DNA of 64,000 nt from positions 14,012,001 to 14,076,000 of the forward strand of contig OZ176052.1 in assembly GCA_964247055.1 (NCBI GenBank), given 5' to 3'. This document shows, piece by piece, positions 1 through 11,053 of this stretch; within the stretch, counting starts at the first letter, position 1, and the number at the start of each line of letters is the position of its first letter. Below the pieces are notes generated by a model, which did not search any database, was not told where the DNA came from, and was given only the letters and a program-made list of their open reading frames with translations. The DNA is from Paragordius varius. Taxonomy: Eukaryota > Nematomorpha. The translations under genes and the position numbers were made by a program.

Positions 1-11
1 CGTATAAAATA

Positions 12-35
12 AATTTTTTAAATATTTAAAAAATT
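12..35. repeat. 24-bp perfect AT palindrome in the linker
   Basis: Bases 12-35 read the same on both strands, centred on TTTAAATATTTAAA. The palindrome returns in most monomers. It is disturbed in defined subtypes: type B has AAATGTTT at the centre, type C has one A fewer in the right arm, and the right-hand domain (about 51.4-57.8 kb) has copies reading AAATAAAAAA. It could extrude as a cruciform or simply be a by-product of A/T tracts; the sequence alone does not say which. Confidence 0.85.
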
Positions 36-76
36 CAAAAAAATTACATTTATACTCCGATCTCGAAAATATTTGG

Positions 77-156
77 GGTGATGATGGAACTAGCATAGGG
101 CTACCCAAAAAAAATTATGGCGACATCACCTGATCAAATTTGGATTTTAGGTAGCC
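77..156. repeat. Two interleaved 7-bp inverted repeats in the monomer core
   Basis: GGTGATG (77-83) is the reverse complement of CATCACC (124-130), and GGCTACC (99-105) is the reverse complement of GGTAGCC (150-156). The arms come in the order a-b-a'-b', so the two pairs interleave rather than nest. Arm-to-arm offsets are 47 and 51 bp. All four words are kept in most monomers scanned, while the bases between them vary by subtype. ATGGC (117-121) and GCCAT (154-158) form a third, shorter pair. Paired sites for a dimeric DNA-binding protein are one possibility; this is inference. Confidence 0.8.
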
Positions 157-157
157 A

Positions 158-226
158 TTTTTATTTTTAAAATCGTATAAAATAAATTTTTAAATATTTA
201 AAAAATTCATAAAAATTACATTTATA
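158..226. other. AT-rich inter-core linker (example)
   Basis: The stretch from the end of one core to the start of the next holds 4 G/C in 69 bp (6%), made of T-runs followed by A-runs. It alternates with the 41% GC core about 370 times. The alternation has the period of one nucleosome plus a short spacer, so regular nucleosome phasing is plausible. This copy has one T fewer than usual in its T-run, making monomer 174-345 172 bp long. TATAAAA and AATAAA words occur here in every monomer but follow from base composition and are not called as a promoter or poly(A) signal. Confidence 0.75.
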
Positions 227-406
227 CTCCGATCTCGAAAATATTTGGGGTGATGATGGAACTACCATAGGGCTACCCAAAAAAATTTATGGCGACATCA
301 CCTGATCAAATTTGGATTTTAGGTAGCCATTTTTATTTTTAAAATCGTATAAAATAAATTTTTTAAATGTTTAAAAAATTCATAAAAATTACATTTTTAG
401 TCCGAT

Positions 407-423
407 CCCCAAAATATTTGGGG
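407..423. repeat. CCCC-type hairpin CCCCAAA-ATA-TTTGGGG
   Basis: First occurrence of a 7-bp-stem, 3-base-loop inverted repeat found in monomer types B and E. In types A, C and D the left arm is CTCGAAA or CTCGACA, which breaks the stem while the right arm TTTGGGG stays. In the right part of the array a further version, CCCCAAA-GTA-TTTGGGG (first near 21.79 kb), changes only the loop. The array therefore mixes hairpin-competent and hairpin-deficient monomers in ordered series. Confidence 0.85.
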
Positions 424-1382
424 TGATGATGGAACTACCATAGGGCTACCCAAAAAAAATTATAGTGACATCACCTGATCAAATTTGGATTTTAGGTAGC
501 CACTTTTATTTTTAAAATCGTATAAAATAAATTTTTTAAATATTTAAATAATTCATAAAAATTACATTTATAGTCCGATCCCCAAAATATTTGGGGTGAT
601 GATGGAACAACCATAGGGCTACGCAAAAAAAATTATGGCGACATCACCTGATCAAATTTGGATTTTAGGTAGCCATTTTTATTTTTAAAATCGTATAAAA
701 TAAATTTTTTAAATATTTAAAAAATTCATAAAAATTACATTTATAGTCCGATCCCCAAAATATTTGGGGTGATGATGGAACAACCATAGGGCTACGCAAA
801 ATAAATTATGGCGACATCACCTGATCAAATTTGGATTTTAGGTAGCCATTTTTATTTTTAAAATCGTATAAAATAAATTTTTTAAATATTTAAAAAATTC
901 AAAAAAATTACATTTATACTCCGATCTCGAAAATATTTGGGGTGATGATGGAACTACCATAGGGCTACCCAAAAAAAATTATGGCGACGTCACCTGATCA
1001 AATTTGATTTTTAGGTAGCCATTTTTATTTTTAAAATCGTATAAAATAAATTTTTTAAATGTTTAAAAAATTCATAAAAATTACATTTTTAGTCCGATCC
1101 CCAAAATATTTGGGGTGATGATGGAATTACCATAGGGCTACCCAAAAAAAATTATGGTGACATCACCTGATCAAATTTGGATTTTAGGTAGCCATTTTTA
1201 TTTTTAATATCGTATAAAATAAATTTTTTAAATATTTAAAAATTCATAAAAATTACATTTATACTCCGATCTCGAAAATATTTGGGGTGATGATGGAACA
1301 ACCATAGGGCTACGCAAAATAAATTATGGCGACATAACCTGATCAAATTTGGATTTTAGGTAGCCATTTTTATTTTTAAAAT

Positions 1383-2591
1383 CGTATAAAATAAATTTTT
1401 TAAATATTTAAAAAATTCAAAAAAATTACATTTATACTCCGATCTCGAAAATATTTGGGGTGATGATGGAACTACCATAGGGCTACCCAAAAAAAATTAT
1501 GGCGACATCACCTGATCAAATTTGGATTTTAGGTAGCCATTTTTATTTTAAAATCGTATAAAATAAATTTTTTAAATGTTTAAAAAATTCATAAAAATTA
1601 CATTTTTAGTCCGATCCCCAAAATATTTGGGGTGATGATGGAATAACCATAGGGCTACCCAAAAAAAATTATGGTGACATCACCTGATCGAATTTGGATT
1701 TTAGGTAGCCATTTTTATTTTTAATATCGTATAAAATAAATTTTTTAAATATTTAAAAATTCATAAAAATTACATTTATACTCCGATCTCGAAAATATTT
1801 GGGGTGATGATGGAACTACCATAGGGCTACCCAAAAAAAATTATAGTGACATCACCTGATCAAATTTGGATTTTAGGTAGCCATTTTTATTTTTAAAATC
1901 GTATAAAATAAATTTTTTAAATATTTAAAAAATTCATAAAAATTACATTTATACTCCGATCTCGACAATATTTGGGGTGATGATGGAACTACCATAGGGC
2001 TACCCAAAAAAAATTATAGTGACATCACCTGATCAAATTTGGATTTTAGGTAGCCATTTTTATTTTTAAAATCGTATAAAATAAATTTTTTAAATATTTA
2101 AAAAATTCATAAAAATTACATTTATAGTCCGATCCCCAAAATATTTGGGGTGATGATGGAACAACCATAGGGCTACGCAAAAAAAATTATGGCGACATCA
2201 CCTGATCAAATTTGGATTTTAGGTAGCCATTTTTATTTTTAAAATCGTATAAAATAAATTTTTTAAATATTTAAAAAATTCATAAAAATTACATTTATAC
2301 TCCGATCTCGACAATATTTGGGGTGATGATGGAACTACCATAGGGCTACCCAAAAAAAATTATAGTGACATCACCTGATCAAATTTGGATTTTAGGTAGC
2401 CATTTTTATTTTTAAAATCGTATAAAATAAATTTTTTAAATATTTAAAAAATTCATAAAAATTACATTTATAGTCCGATCCCCAAAATATTTGGGGTGAT
2501 GATGGAACAACCATAGGGCTACGCAAAATAAATTATGGCGACATCACCTGATCAAATTTGGATTTTAGGTAGCCATTTTTATTTTTAAAAT
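1383..2591. repeat. Seven-monomer higher-order unit 1 (A-B-C-D-E-D-E)
   Basis: Seven monomers in fixed order, 1209 bp. Marker words in order are: A with TTCAAAA and TGGCGAC; B with AAATGTTT, GAATTACC and TAATATCG; C with the short A-run and TAGTGAC; D with CTCGACAAT; E with GAACAACC and CTACGC; D again; and E with CGCAAAATAAATT, which occurs once per unit near its end (2521 here) and is the best marker. A unit made of several distinct monomers and amplified as a block is what is called a higher-order repeat in centromeric satellites. This copy has GGATCG-type single changes (TGATCGAATT near 1687) that the next two units lack. Confidence 0.9.
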
Positions 2592-3800
2592 CGTATAAAA
2601 TAAATTTTTTAAATATTTAAAAAATTCAAAAAAATTACATTTATACTCCGATCTCGAAAATATTTGGGGTGATGATGGAACTACCATAGGGCTACCCAAA
2701 AAAAATTATGGCGACATCACCTGATCAAATTTGGATTTTAGGTAGCCATTTTTATTTTTAAAATCGTATAAAATAAATTTTTTAAATGTTTAAAAAATTC
2801 ATAAAAATTACATTTTTAGTCCGATCCCCAAAATATTTGGGGTGATGATGGAATTACCATAGGGCTACCCAAAAAAAATTATGGTGACATCACCTGATCA
2901 AATTTGGATTTTAGGTAGCCATTTTTATTTTTAATATCGTATAAAATAAATTTTTTAAATATTTAAAAATTCATAAAAATTACATTTATACTCCGATCTC
3001 GAAAATATTTGGGGTGATGATGGAACTACCATAGGGCTACCCAAAAAAATTATAGTGACATCACCTGATCAAATTTGGATTTTAGGTAGCCATTTTTATT
3101 TTTAAAATCGTATAAAATAAATTTTTTAAATATTTAAAAAATTCATAAAAATTACATTTATACTCCGATCTCGACAATATTTGGGGTGATGATGGAACTA
3201 CCATAGGGCTACCCAAAAAAAATTATAGTGACATCACCTGATCAAATTTGGATTTTAGGTAGCCATTTTTATTTTTAAAATCGTATAAAATAAATTTTTT
3301 AAATATTTAAAAAATTCATAAAAATTACATTTATAGTCCGATCCCCAAAATATTTGGGGTGATGATGGAACAACCATAGGGCTACGCAAAAAAAATTATG
3401 GCGACATCACCTGATCAAATTTGGATTTTAGGTAGCCATTTTTATTTTTAAAATCGTATAAAATAAATTTTTTAAATATTTAAAAAATTCATAAAAATTA
3501 CATTTATACTCCGATCTCGACAATATTTGGGGTGATGATGGAACTACCATAGGGCTACCCAAAAAAAATTATAGTGACATCACCTGATCAATTTTGGATT
3601 TTAGGTAGCCATTTTTATTTTTAAAATCGTATAAAATAAGTTTTTTAAATATTTAAAAAATTCATAAAAATTACATTTATAGTCCGATCCCCAAAATATT
3701 TGGGGTGATGATGGAACAACCATAGGGCTACGCAAAATAAATTATGGCGACATCACCTGATCAAATTTGGATTTTAGGTAGCCATTTTTATTTTTAAAAT
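2592..3800. repeat. Seven-monomer higher-order unit 2
   Basis: Same order as unit 1 and the same length (1209 bp). The ACGCAAAATA marker is at 3730, which is 1209 bp after its place in unit 1. Differences are single bases, such as TCAATTTTGG near 3589 and AATAAGTTTT near 3636. Confidence 0.9.
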
Positions 3801-5006
3801 CGTATAAAATAAATTTTTTAAATATTTAAAAAATTCAAAAAAATTACATTTATACTCCGATCTCGAAAATATTTGGGGTGATGATGGAACTACCATAGGG
3901 CTACCCAAAAAAAATTATGGCGACATCACCTGATCAAATTTGGATTTTAGGTAGCCATTTTTATTTTTAAAATCGTATAAAATAAATTTTTTAAATGTTT
4001 AAAAAATTCATAAAAATTACATTTTTAGTCCGATCCCCAAAATATTTGGGGTGATGATGGAATTACCATAGGGCTACCCAAAAAAAATTATGGTGACATC
4101 ACCTGATCAAATTTGGATTTTAGGTAGCCATTTTTATTTTTAATATCGTATAAAATAAATTTTTTAAATATTTAAAAATTCATAAAAATTACATTTATAC
4201 TCCGATCTCGAAAATATTTGGGGTGATGATGGAACTACCATAGGGCTACCCAAAAAAAATTATAGTGACATCACCTGATCAAATTTGGATTTTAGGTAAC
4301 CATTTTTATTTTTAAAATCGTATAAAATAAATTTTTTAAATATTTAAAAAATTCATAAAAATTACATTTATACTCCGATCTCGACAATATTTGGGGTGAT
4401 GATGGAACTACCATAGGGCTACCCAAAAAAAATTATAGTGACATCACCTGATCAAATTTGGATTTTAGGTAGCCATTTTTATTTTTAAAATCGTATAAAA
4501 TAAATTTTTTAAATATTTAAAAAATTCATAAAAATTACATTTATAGTCCGATCCCCAAAATATTTGGGGTGATGATGGAACAACCATAGGGCTACGCAAA
4601 AAAAATTATGGCGACATCACCTGATCAAATTTGGATTTTAGGTAGCCATTTTTATTTTTAAAATCGTATAAAATAAATTTTTTAAATATTTAAAAATTCA
4701 TAAAAATTACATTTATACTCCGATCTCGACAATATTTGGGGTGATGATGGAACTACCATAGGGCTACCCAAAAAAAATTATAGTGACATCACCTGATCAA
4801 ATTTGGATTTTAGGTAGCCATTTTTATTTTTAAAATCGTATAAAATAAATTTTTTAAATATTTAAAAAATTCATAAAAATTACATTTATAGTCCGATCCC
4901 CAAAATATTTGGGGTGATGGAACAACCATAGGGCTACGCAAAATAAATTATGGCGACATCACCTGATCAAATTTGGATTTTAGGTAGCCATTTTTATTTT
5001 TAAAAT
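3801..5006. repeat. Seven-monomer higher-order unit 3
   Basis: Same order as units 1 and 2 and 1206 bp long. The length change comes from loss of one GAT triplet in the GATGATGG word near 4916. GGTAACC replaces GGTAGCC near 4298, weakening one inverted-repeat arm in that copy. The ACGCAAAATA marker is at 4936. The regular order stops after this unit. Confidence 0.9.
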
Positions 5007-6215
5007 CGTATAAAATAAATTTTTTAAATATTTAAAAAATTCAAAAAAATTACATTTATACTCCGATCTCGAAAATATTTGGGGTGATGATGGAACTACC
5101 ATAGGGCTACCCAAAAAAAATTATGGCGACATCACCTGATCAAATTTGGATTTTAGGTAGCCATTTTTATTTTTAAAATCGTATAAAATAAATTTTTTAA
5201 ATGTTTAAAAAATTCATAAAAATTACATTTTTAGTCCGATCCCCAAAATATTTGGGGTGATGATGGAATTACCATAGGGCTACCCAAAAAAAATTATGGT
5301 GACATCACCTGATCAAATTTGGATTTTAGGTAGCCATTTTTATTTTTAATATCGTATAAAATAAATTTTTTAAATATTTAAAAATTCATAAAAATTACAT
5401 TTATACTCCGATCTCGAAAATATTTGGGGTGATGATGGAACAACCATAGGGCTACGCAAAATAAATTATGGCGACATCACCTGATCAAATTTGGATTTTA
5501 GGTAGCCATTTTTATTTTTAAAATCGTATAAAATAATTTTTTTAAATATTTAAAAAATTCAAAAAAATTACATTTATACTCCGATCTCGAAAATATTTGG
5601 GGTGATGATGGAACTACCATAGGGCTACCCAAAAAAAATTATGGCGACATCACCTGATCAAATTTGGATTTTAGGTAGCCATTTTTATTTTTAAAATCGT
5701 ATAAAATAAATTTTTTAAATGTTTAAAAAATTCTTAAAAATTACATTTTTAGTCCGATCCCCAAAATATTTGGGGTGATGATGGAATTACCATAGGGCTA
5801 CCCAAAAAAAATTATGGCGACATCACCTGATCAAATTTGGATTTTAGGTAACCATTTTTATTTTTAAAATCGTATAAAATAAATTTTTTAAATATTTAAA
5901 AAATTCAAAAAAATTACATTTATACTCCAATCTCGAAAATATTTGGGGTGATGATGGAACTACCATAGGGCTACCCAAAAAAATTATGGCGACATCACCT
6001 GATCAAATTTGGATTTTAGGTAGCCATTTTTATTTTTAAAATCGTATAAAATAAATTTTTTAAATGTTTAAAAAATTCATAAAAATTACATTTTTAGTCC
6101 GATCCCCAAAATATTTGGGGTGATGATGGAATTACCATAGGGCTACCCAAAAAAAATTATGATGACATCACCTGATCAAATTTGGATTTTAGGTAGCCAT
6201 TTTTATTTTTAATAT
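5007..6215. repeat. A/B-rich mixed section
   Basis: Seven monomers in the order A, B, C-like (with E-type GAACAACC and CGCAAAATAAATT), A, B, A, B. It is the same size as one higher-order unit but has lost the D and E members. Private changes include TTCTTAAAA near 5731, GGTAACC near 5848 and CTCCAATCTCG near 5925. It lies just before the start of the long duplicated segment. Confidence 0.8.
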
Positions 6216-6387
6216 CGTATAAAATAAATTTTTTAAATATTTAAAAATTCATAAAAATTACATTTATACTCCGATCTCGAAAATATTTGGGGTGATGATG
6301 GAACAACCATAGGGCTACGCAAAATAAATTATGGCGACATCACCTGATCAAATTTGGATTTTAGGTAGCCATTTTTATTTTTAAAAT

Positions 6388-7425
6388 CGTATAAAATAAA
6401 TTTTTTAAATATTTAAAAAATTCAAAAAAATTACATTTATACTCCGATCTCGAAAATATTTGGGGTGATGATGGAACTACCATAGGGCTACCCAAAAAAA
6501 ATTATAGTGACATCACCTGATCAAATTTGGATTTTAGGTAGCCATTTTTATTTTTAAAATCGTATAAAATAAATTTTTTAAATATTTAAAAAATTCATAA
6601 AAATTACATTTATACTCCGATCTCGACAATATTTGGGGTGATGATGGAACTACCATAGGGCTACCCAAAAAAAATTATAGTGACATCACCTGATCAAATA
6701 TATATTTTAGGTAGCCATTTTTATTTTTAAAATCGTATAAAATAAATTTTTTAAATATTTAAAAAATTCATAAAAATTACATTTATACTCCGATCTCGAC
6801 AATATTTGGGGTGATGATGGAACTACCATAGGGCTACCCAAAAAAAATTATAGTGACATCACCTGATCAAATTTGGATTTTAGGTAGCCATTTTTATTTT
6901 TAAAATCGTATAAAATAAATTTTTTAAATATTTAAAAAATTCATAAAAATTACATTTATACTCCGATCTCGACAATATTTGGGGTGATGATGGAACTACC
7001 ATAGGGCTACCCACAAAAAATTATAGTGACATCACCTGATCAAATTTGGATTTTAGGTAGCCATTTTTATTTTTAAAATCGTATAAAATAAATTTTTTAA
7101 ATATTTAAAAAATTCATAAAAATTACATTTATAGTCCGATCCCCAAAATATTTGGGGTGATGATGGAACAACCATAGGGCTACGCAAAATAAATTATGGC
7201 GACATCACCTGATCAAATTTGGATTTTAGGTAGCCATTTTTATTTTTAAAATCGTATAAAATAAATTTTTTAAATATTTAAAAAATTCAAAAAAATTACA
7301 TTTATACTCCGATCTCGAAAATATTTGGGGTGATGATGGAACTACCATAGGGCTACCCAAAAAAAATTATGGCGACATCACCTGATCAAATTTGGATTTT
7401 AGGTAGCCATTTTTATTTTTAAAAT
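6388..7425. repeat. Six-monomer block, single copy here
   Basis: This 1038-bp block holds two rare markers: AAATATATAT at 6696 in place of AAATTTGGAT, and CCACAAAAAA at 7011. In copy 2 the block is present twice (31119-32156 and 32157-33194). Here the second monomer is type D, while in both copy 2 versions the same monomer carries TTTTTAGTCC and CCCCAAA. One side has therefore had a monomer replaced. Confidence 0.88.
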
Positions 7426-9671
7426 CGTATAAAATAAATTTTTTAAATGTTTAAAAAATTCATAAAAATTACATTTTTAGTCCGATCCCCAAAATATTTG
7501 GGGTGATGATGGAATTACCATAGGGCTACCCAAAAAAAATTATGGTGACATCACCTGATCAAATTTGGATTTTAGGTAGCCATTTTTATTTTTAATATCG
7601 TATAAAATAAATTTTTTAAATATTTAAAAATTCATAAAAATTACATTTATACTCCGATCTCGAAAATATTTGGGGTGATGATGGAACTACCATAGGGCTA
7701 CCCCAAAAAAATTATAGTGACATCACCTGATCATATTTGGATTTTAGGTAGCCATTTTTATTTTTAAAATCGTATAAAATAAATTTTTTAAATATTTAAA
7801 AAATTCAAAAAAATTACATTTATACTCCGATCTCGAAAATATTTGGGGTGATGATGGAACTACCATAGGGCTACCCAAAAAAAATTATGGCGACATCACC
7901 TGATCAAATTTGGATTTTAGGTAGCCATTTTTATTTTTAAAATCGTATAAAATAAATTTTTTAAATGTTTAAAAAATTCATAAAAATTACATTTTTAGTC
8001 CGATCCCCAAAATATTTGGGGTGATGATGGAATTACCATAGGGCTACCCAAAAAAAATTATGGTGACATCACCTGATCAAATTTGGATTTTAGGTAGCCA
8101 TTTTTATTTTTAATATCGTATAAAATAAATTTTTTAAATATTTAAAAATTCATAAAAATTACATTTATACTCCGATCTCGAAAATATTTGGGGTGATGAT
8201 GGAACTACCATAGGGTTACCCAAAAAAAATTATAGTGACATCACCTGATCAAATTTGGATTTTAGGTAGCCATTTTTATTTTTAAAATCGTATAAAATAA
8301 ATTTTTTAAATATTTAAAAAATTCATAAAAATTACATTTATACTCCGATCTCGACAATATTTGGGGTGATGATGGAACTACCATAGGGCTACCCCAAAAA
8401 AATTATAGTGACATCACCTGATCAAATTTGGATTTTAGGTAGCCATTTTTATTTTTAAAATCGTATAAAATAAATTTTTTAAATATTTAAAAAATTCATA
8501 AAAATTACATTTATAGTCCGATCCCCAAAATATTTGGGGTGATGATGGAACAACCATAGGGCTACGCAAAAAAAATTATGGCGACATCACCTGATCAAAT
8601 TTGGATTTTAGGTAGCCATTTTTATTTTTAAAATCGTATAAAATAAATTTTTTAAATATTTAAAAAATTCAAAAAAATTACATTTATACTCCGATCTCGA
8701 AAATATTTGGGGTGATGATGGAACTACCATAGGGCTACCCAAAAAAAATTATGGCGACATCACCTGATCAAATTTGGATTTTAGGTAGCCATATTTATTT
8801 TTAAAATCGTATAAAATAAATTTTTTAAATATTTAAAAAATTCATAAAAATTACATTTATACTCCGATCTCGACAATATTTGGGGTGATGATGGAACTAC
8901 CATAGGGCTACCCAAAAAAAATTATAGTGACATCACCTGATCAAATTTGGATTTTAGGTAGCCATTTTTATTTTTAATATCGTATAAAATAAATTTTTTA
9001 AATATTTAAAAATTCATAAAAATTACATTTATACTCCGATCTCGAAAATATTTGGGGTGATGATGGAACTACCATAGGGCTACCCCAAAAAAATTATAGT
9101 GACATCACCTGATCAAATTTGGATTTTAGGTAGCCATTTTTATTTTTAAAATCGTATAAAATAAATTTTTTAAATATTTAAAAAATTCATAAAAATTACA
9201 TTTATACTCCGATCTCGACAATATTTGGGGTGATGATGGAACTACCATAGGGCTACCCCAAAAAAATTATAGTGACATCACCTGATCAAATTTGGATTTT
9301 AGGTAGCCATTTTTATTTTTAAAATCGTATAAAATAAATTTTTTAATTATTTAAAAAATTCATAAAAATTACATTTATAGTCCGATCCCCAAAATATTTG
9401 GGGTGATGATGGAACTACCATAGGGCTACCCAAAAAAAATTATAGTGACATCACCTGATCAAATATATATTTTAGGTAGCCATTTTTATTTTTAAAATCG
9501 TATAAAATAAATTTTTTAAATATTTAAAAAATTCATAAAAATTACATTTATAGTCCGATCCCCAAAATATTTGGGGTGATGATGGAACAACCATAGGGCT
9601 ACGCAAAAAAAATTATGGCGACATCACCTGATCAAATTTGGATTTTAGGTAGCCATTTTTATTTTTAAAAT

Positions 9672-9844
9672 CGTATAAAATAAATTTTTTTAATATTTAA
9701 AAAATTCATAAAAATTACATTTATACTCCGATCTCGACAATATTTGGGGTGATGATGGAACTACCATAGGGCTACCCCAAAAAAATTATAGTGACATCAC
9801 CTGATCAAATTTGGATTTTAGGTAGCCATTTTTATTTTTAAAAT
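9672..9844. repeat. Recombinant D monomer at a single-monomer deletion
   Basis: Copy 2 has two D monomers at the matching place. Its first has an extra T in the T-run (TTTTTTTAATATT) and CTACCC; its second has the ordinary T-run and CTACCCC. This single copy 1 monomer has the T-run of the first and the CTACCCC of the second, so it looks like the product of an exchange between two neighbours that removed one monomer. Confidence 0.8.
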
Positions 9845-11053
9845 CGTATAAAATAAATTTTTTAAATATTTAAAAAATTCATAAAAATTACATTTATAGT
9901 CCGATCCCCAAAATATTTGGGGTGATGATGGAACAACCATAGGGCTACGCAAAATAAATTATGGCGACATCACCTGATCAAATTTGGATTTTAGGTAGCC
10001 ATTTTTATTTTTAAAATCGTATAAAATAAATTTTTTAAATATTTAAAAAATTCAAAAAAATTACATTTATACTCCGATCTCGAAAATATTTGGGGTGATG
10101 ATGGAACTACCATAGGGCTACCCAAAAAAAATTATGGCGACATCACCTGATCAAATTTGGATTTTAGGTAGCCATTTTTATTTTTAAAATCGTATAAAAT
10201 AAATTTTTTAAATATTTAAAAATTCATAAAAATTACATTTATACTCCGATCTCGAAAATATTTGGGGTGATGATGGAACTACCATAGGGCTACCCAAAAA
10301 AAATTATAGTGACATCACCTGATCAAATTTGGATTTTAGGTAGACATTTTTATTTTTAAAATCGTATAAAATAAATTTTTTAAATATTTAAAAAATTCAT
10401 AAAAATTACATTTATAGTCCGATCCCCAAAATATTTGGGGTGATGATGGAATTACCATAGGGCTACCCCAAAAAAATTATGGTGACATCACCTGATCAAA
10501 TTTGGATTTTAGGTAGCCATTTTTATTTTTAAAATCGTATAAAATAAATTTTTTAAATATTTAAAAAATTCAAAAAAATTACATTTATACTCCGATCTCG
10601 AAAATATTTGGGGTGATGATGGAACTACCATAGGGCTACCCAAAAAAAATTATGGCGACATCACCTGATCAAATTTGGATTTTAGGTAGCCATTTTTATT
10701 TTTAAAATCGTATAAAATAAATTTTTTAAATATTTAAAAAATTCATAAAAATTACATTTATAGTCCGATCCCCAAAATATTTGGGGTGATGATGGAACAA
10801 CCATAGGGCTACGCAAAAAAATTATGGCGACATCACCTGATCAAATTTGGATTTTAGGTGGCCATTTTTATTTTTAATATCGTATAAAATAAATTTTTTA
10901 AATATTTAAAAAATTCATAAAAATTACATTTATACTCCGATCTCGACAATATTTGGGGTGATGATGGAACTACCATAGGGCTACCCAAAATAAATTATGG
11001 CGACATCACCTGATCAAATTTGGATTTTAGGTAGCCATTTTTATTTTTAAAAT

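Larger units (their letters stand above)
1..173. repeat. Reference satellite monomer (type A)
   Basis: This is the first complete copy in the chosen phase. It contains 46 G/C in 173 bp (27%). Bases 1-54 and 158-173 belong to the AT-rich linker; bases 55-157 form a richer core (42 G/C in 103 bp, 41%). Diagnostic words for type A are TTCAAAA near 34, CTCGAAAAT at 62-70 and TGGCGAC at 118-124. The core also has TGATCA (131-136), a six-base palindrome kept in almost all copies. This copy has TAGCAT near 91 where most have TACCAT. The phase is arbitrary: the true biological start of a monomer cannot be decided from sequence. Confidence 0.95.
1..1382. repeat. Left section, mixed monomer order
   Basis: Eight monomers in the order A, A-like, B-like, E-like, E, A, B, C-like. 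The third (346-518) is a mixture: B-type AAATGTTT and TTTTTAG on the left with GAACTACC and TAGTGAC on the right. The C-like copy carries GAACAACC and CGCAAAATAAATT, which belong to type E. This section does not follow the regular seven-monomer order that begins at 1383. Confidence 0.8.

Noticed and set aside
123-130. CRE/bZIP-like word TGACATCA
   Set aside because: It appears in GGTGAC and AGTGAC types, and one copy near 985 reads GACGTCACC, but the match is short and there is no other promoter context.
131-136. TGATCA as a functional site
   Set aside because: A six-base palindrome (also a BclI site) kept in most copies, but so short that conservation by common descent is enough to explain it.
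1-173. CENP-B box or telomere repeat
   Set aside because: No match to the CENP-B box core pattern TTCG....A..CGGG, and no short G-rich telomere-type tandem repeat, in the monomer.
1-173. Assignment to a named satellite family or species
   Set aside because: Satellites of about 170 bp with low GC exist in many insects, nematodes and plants. I could not match this monomer from memory, and a guess would not be evidence. A search of repeat databases with 1-173 would decide.
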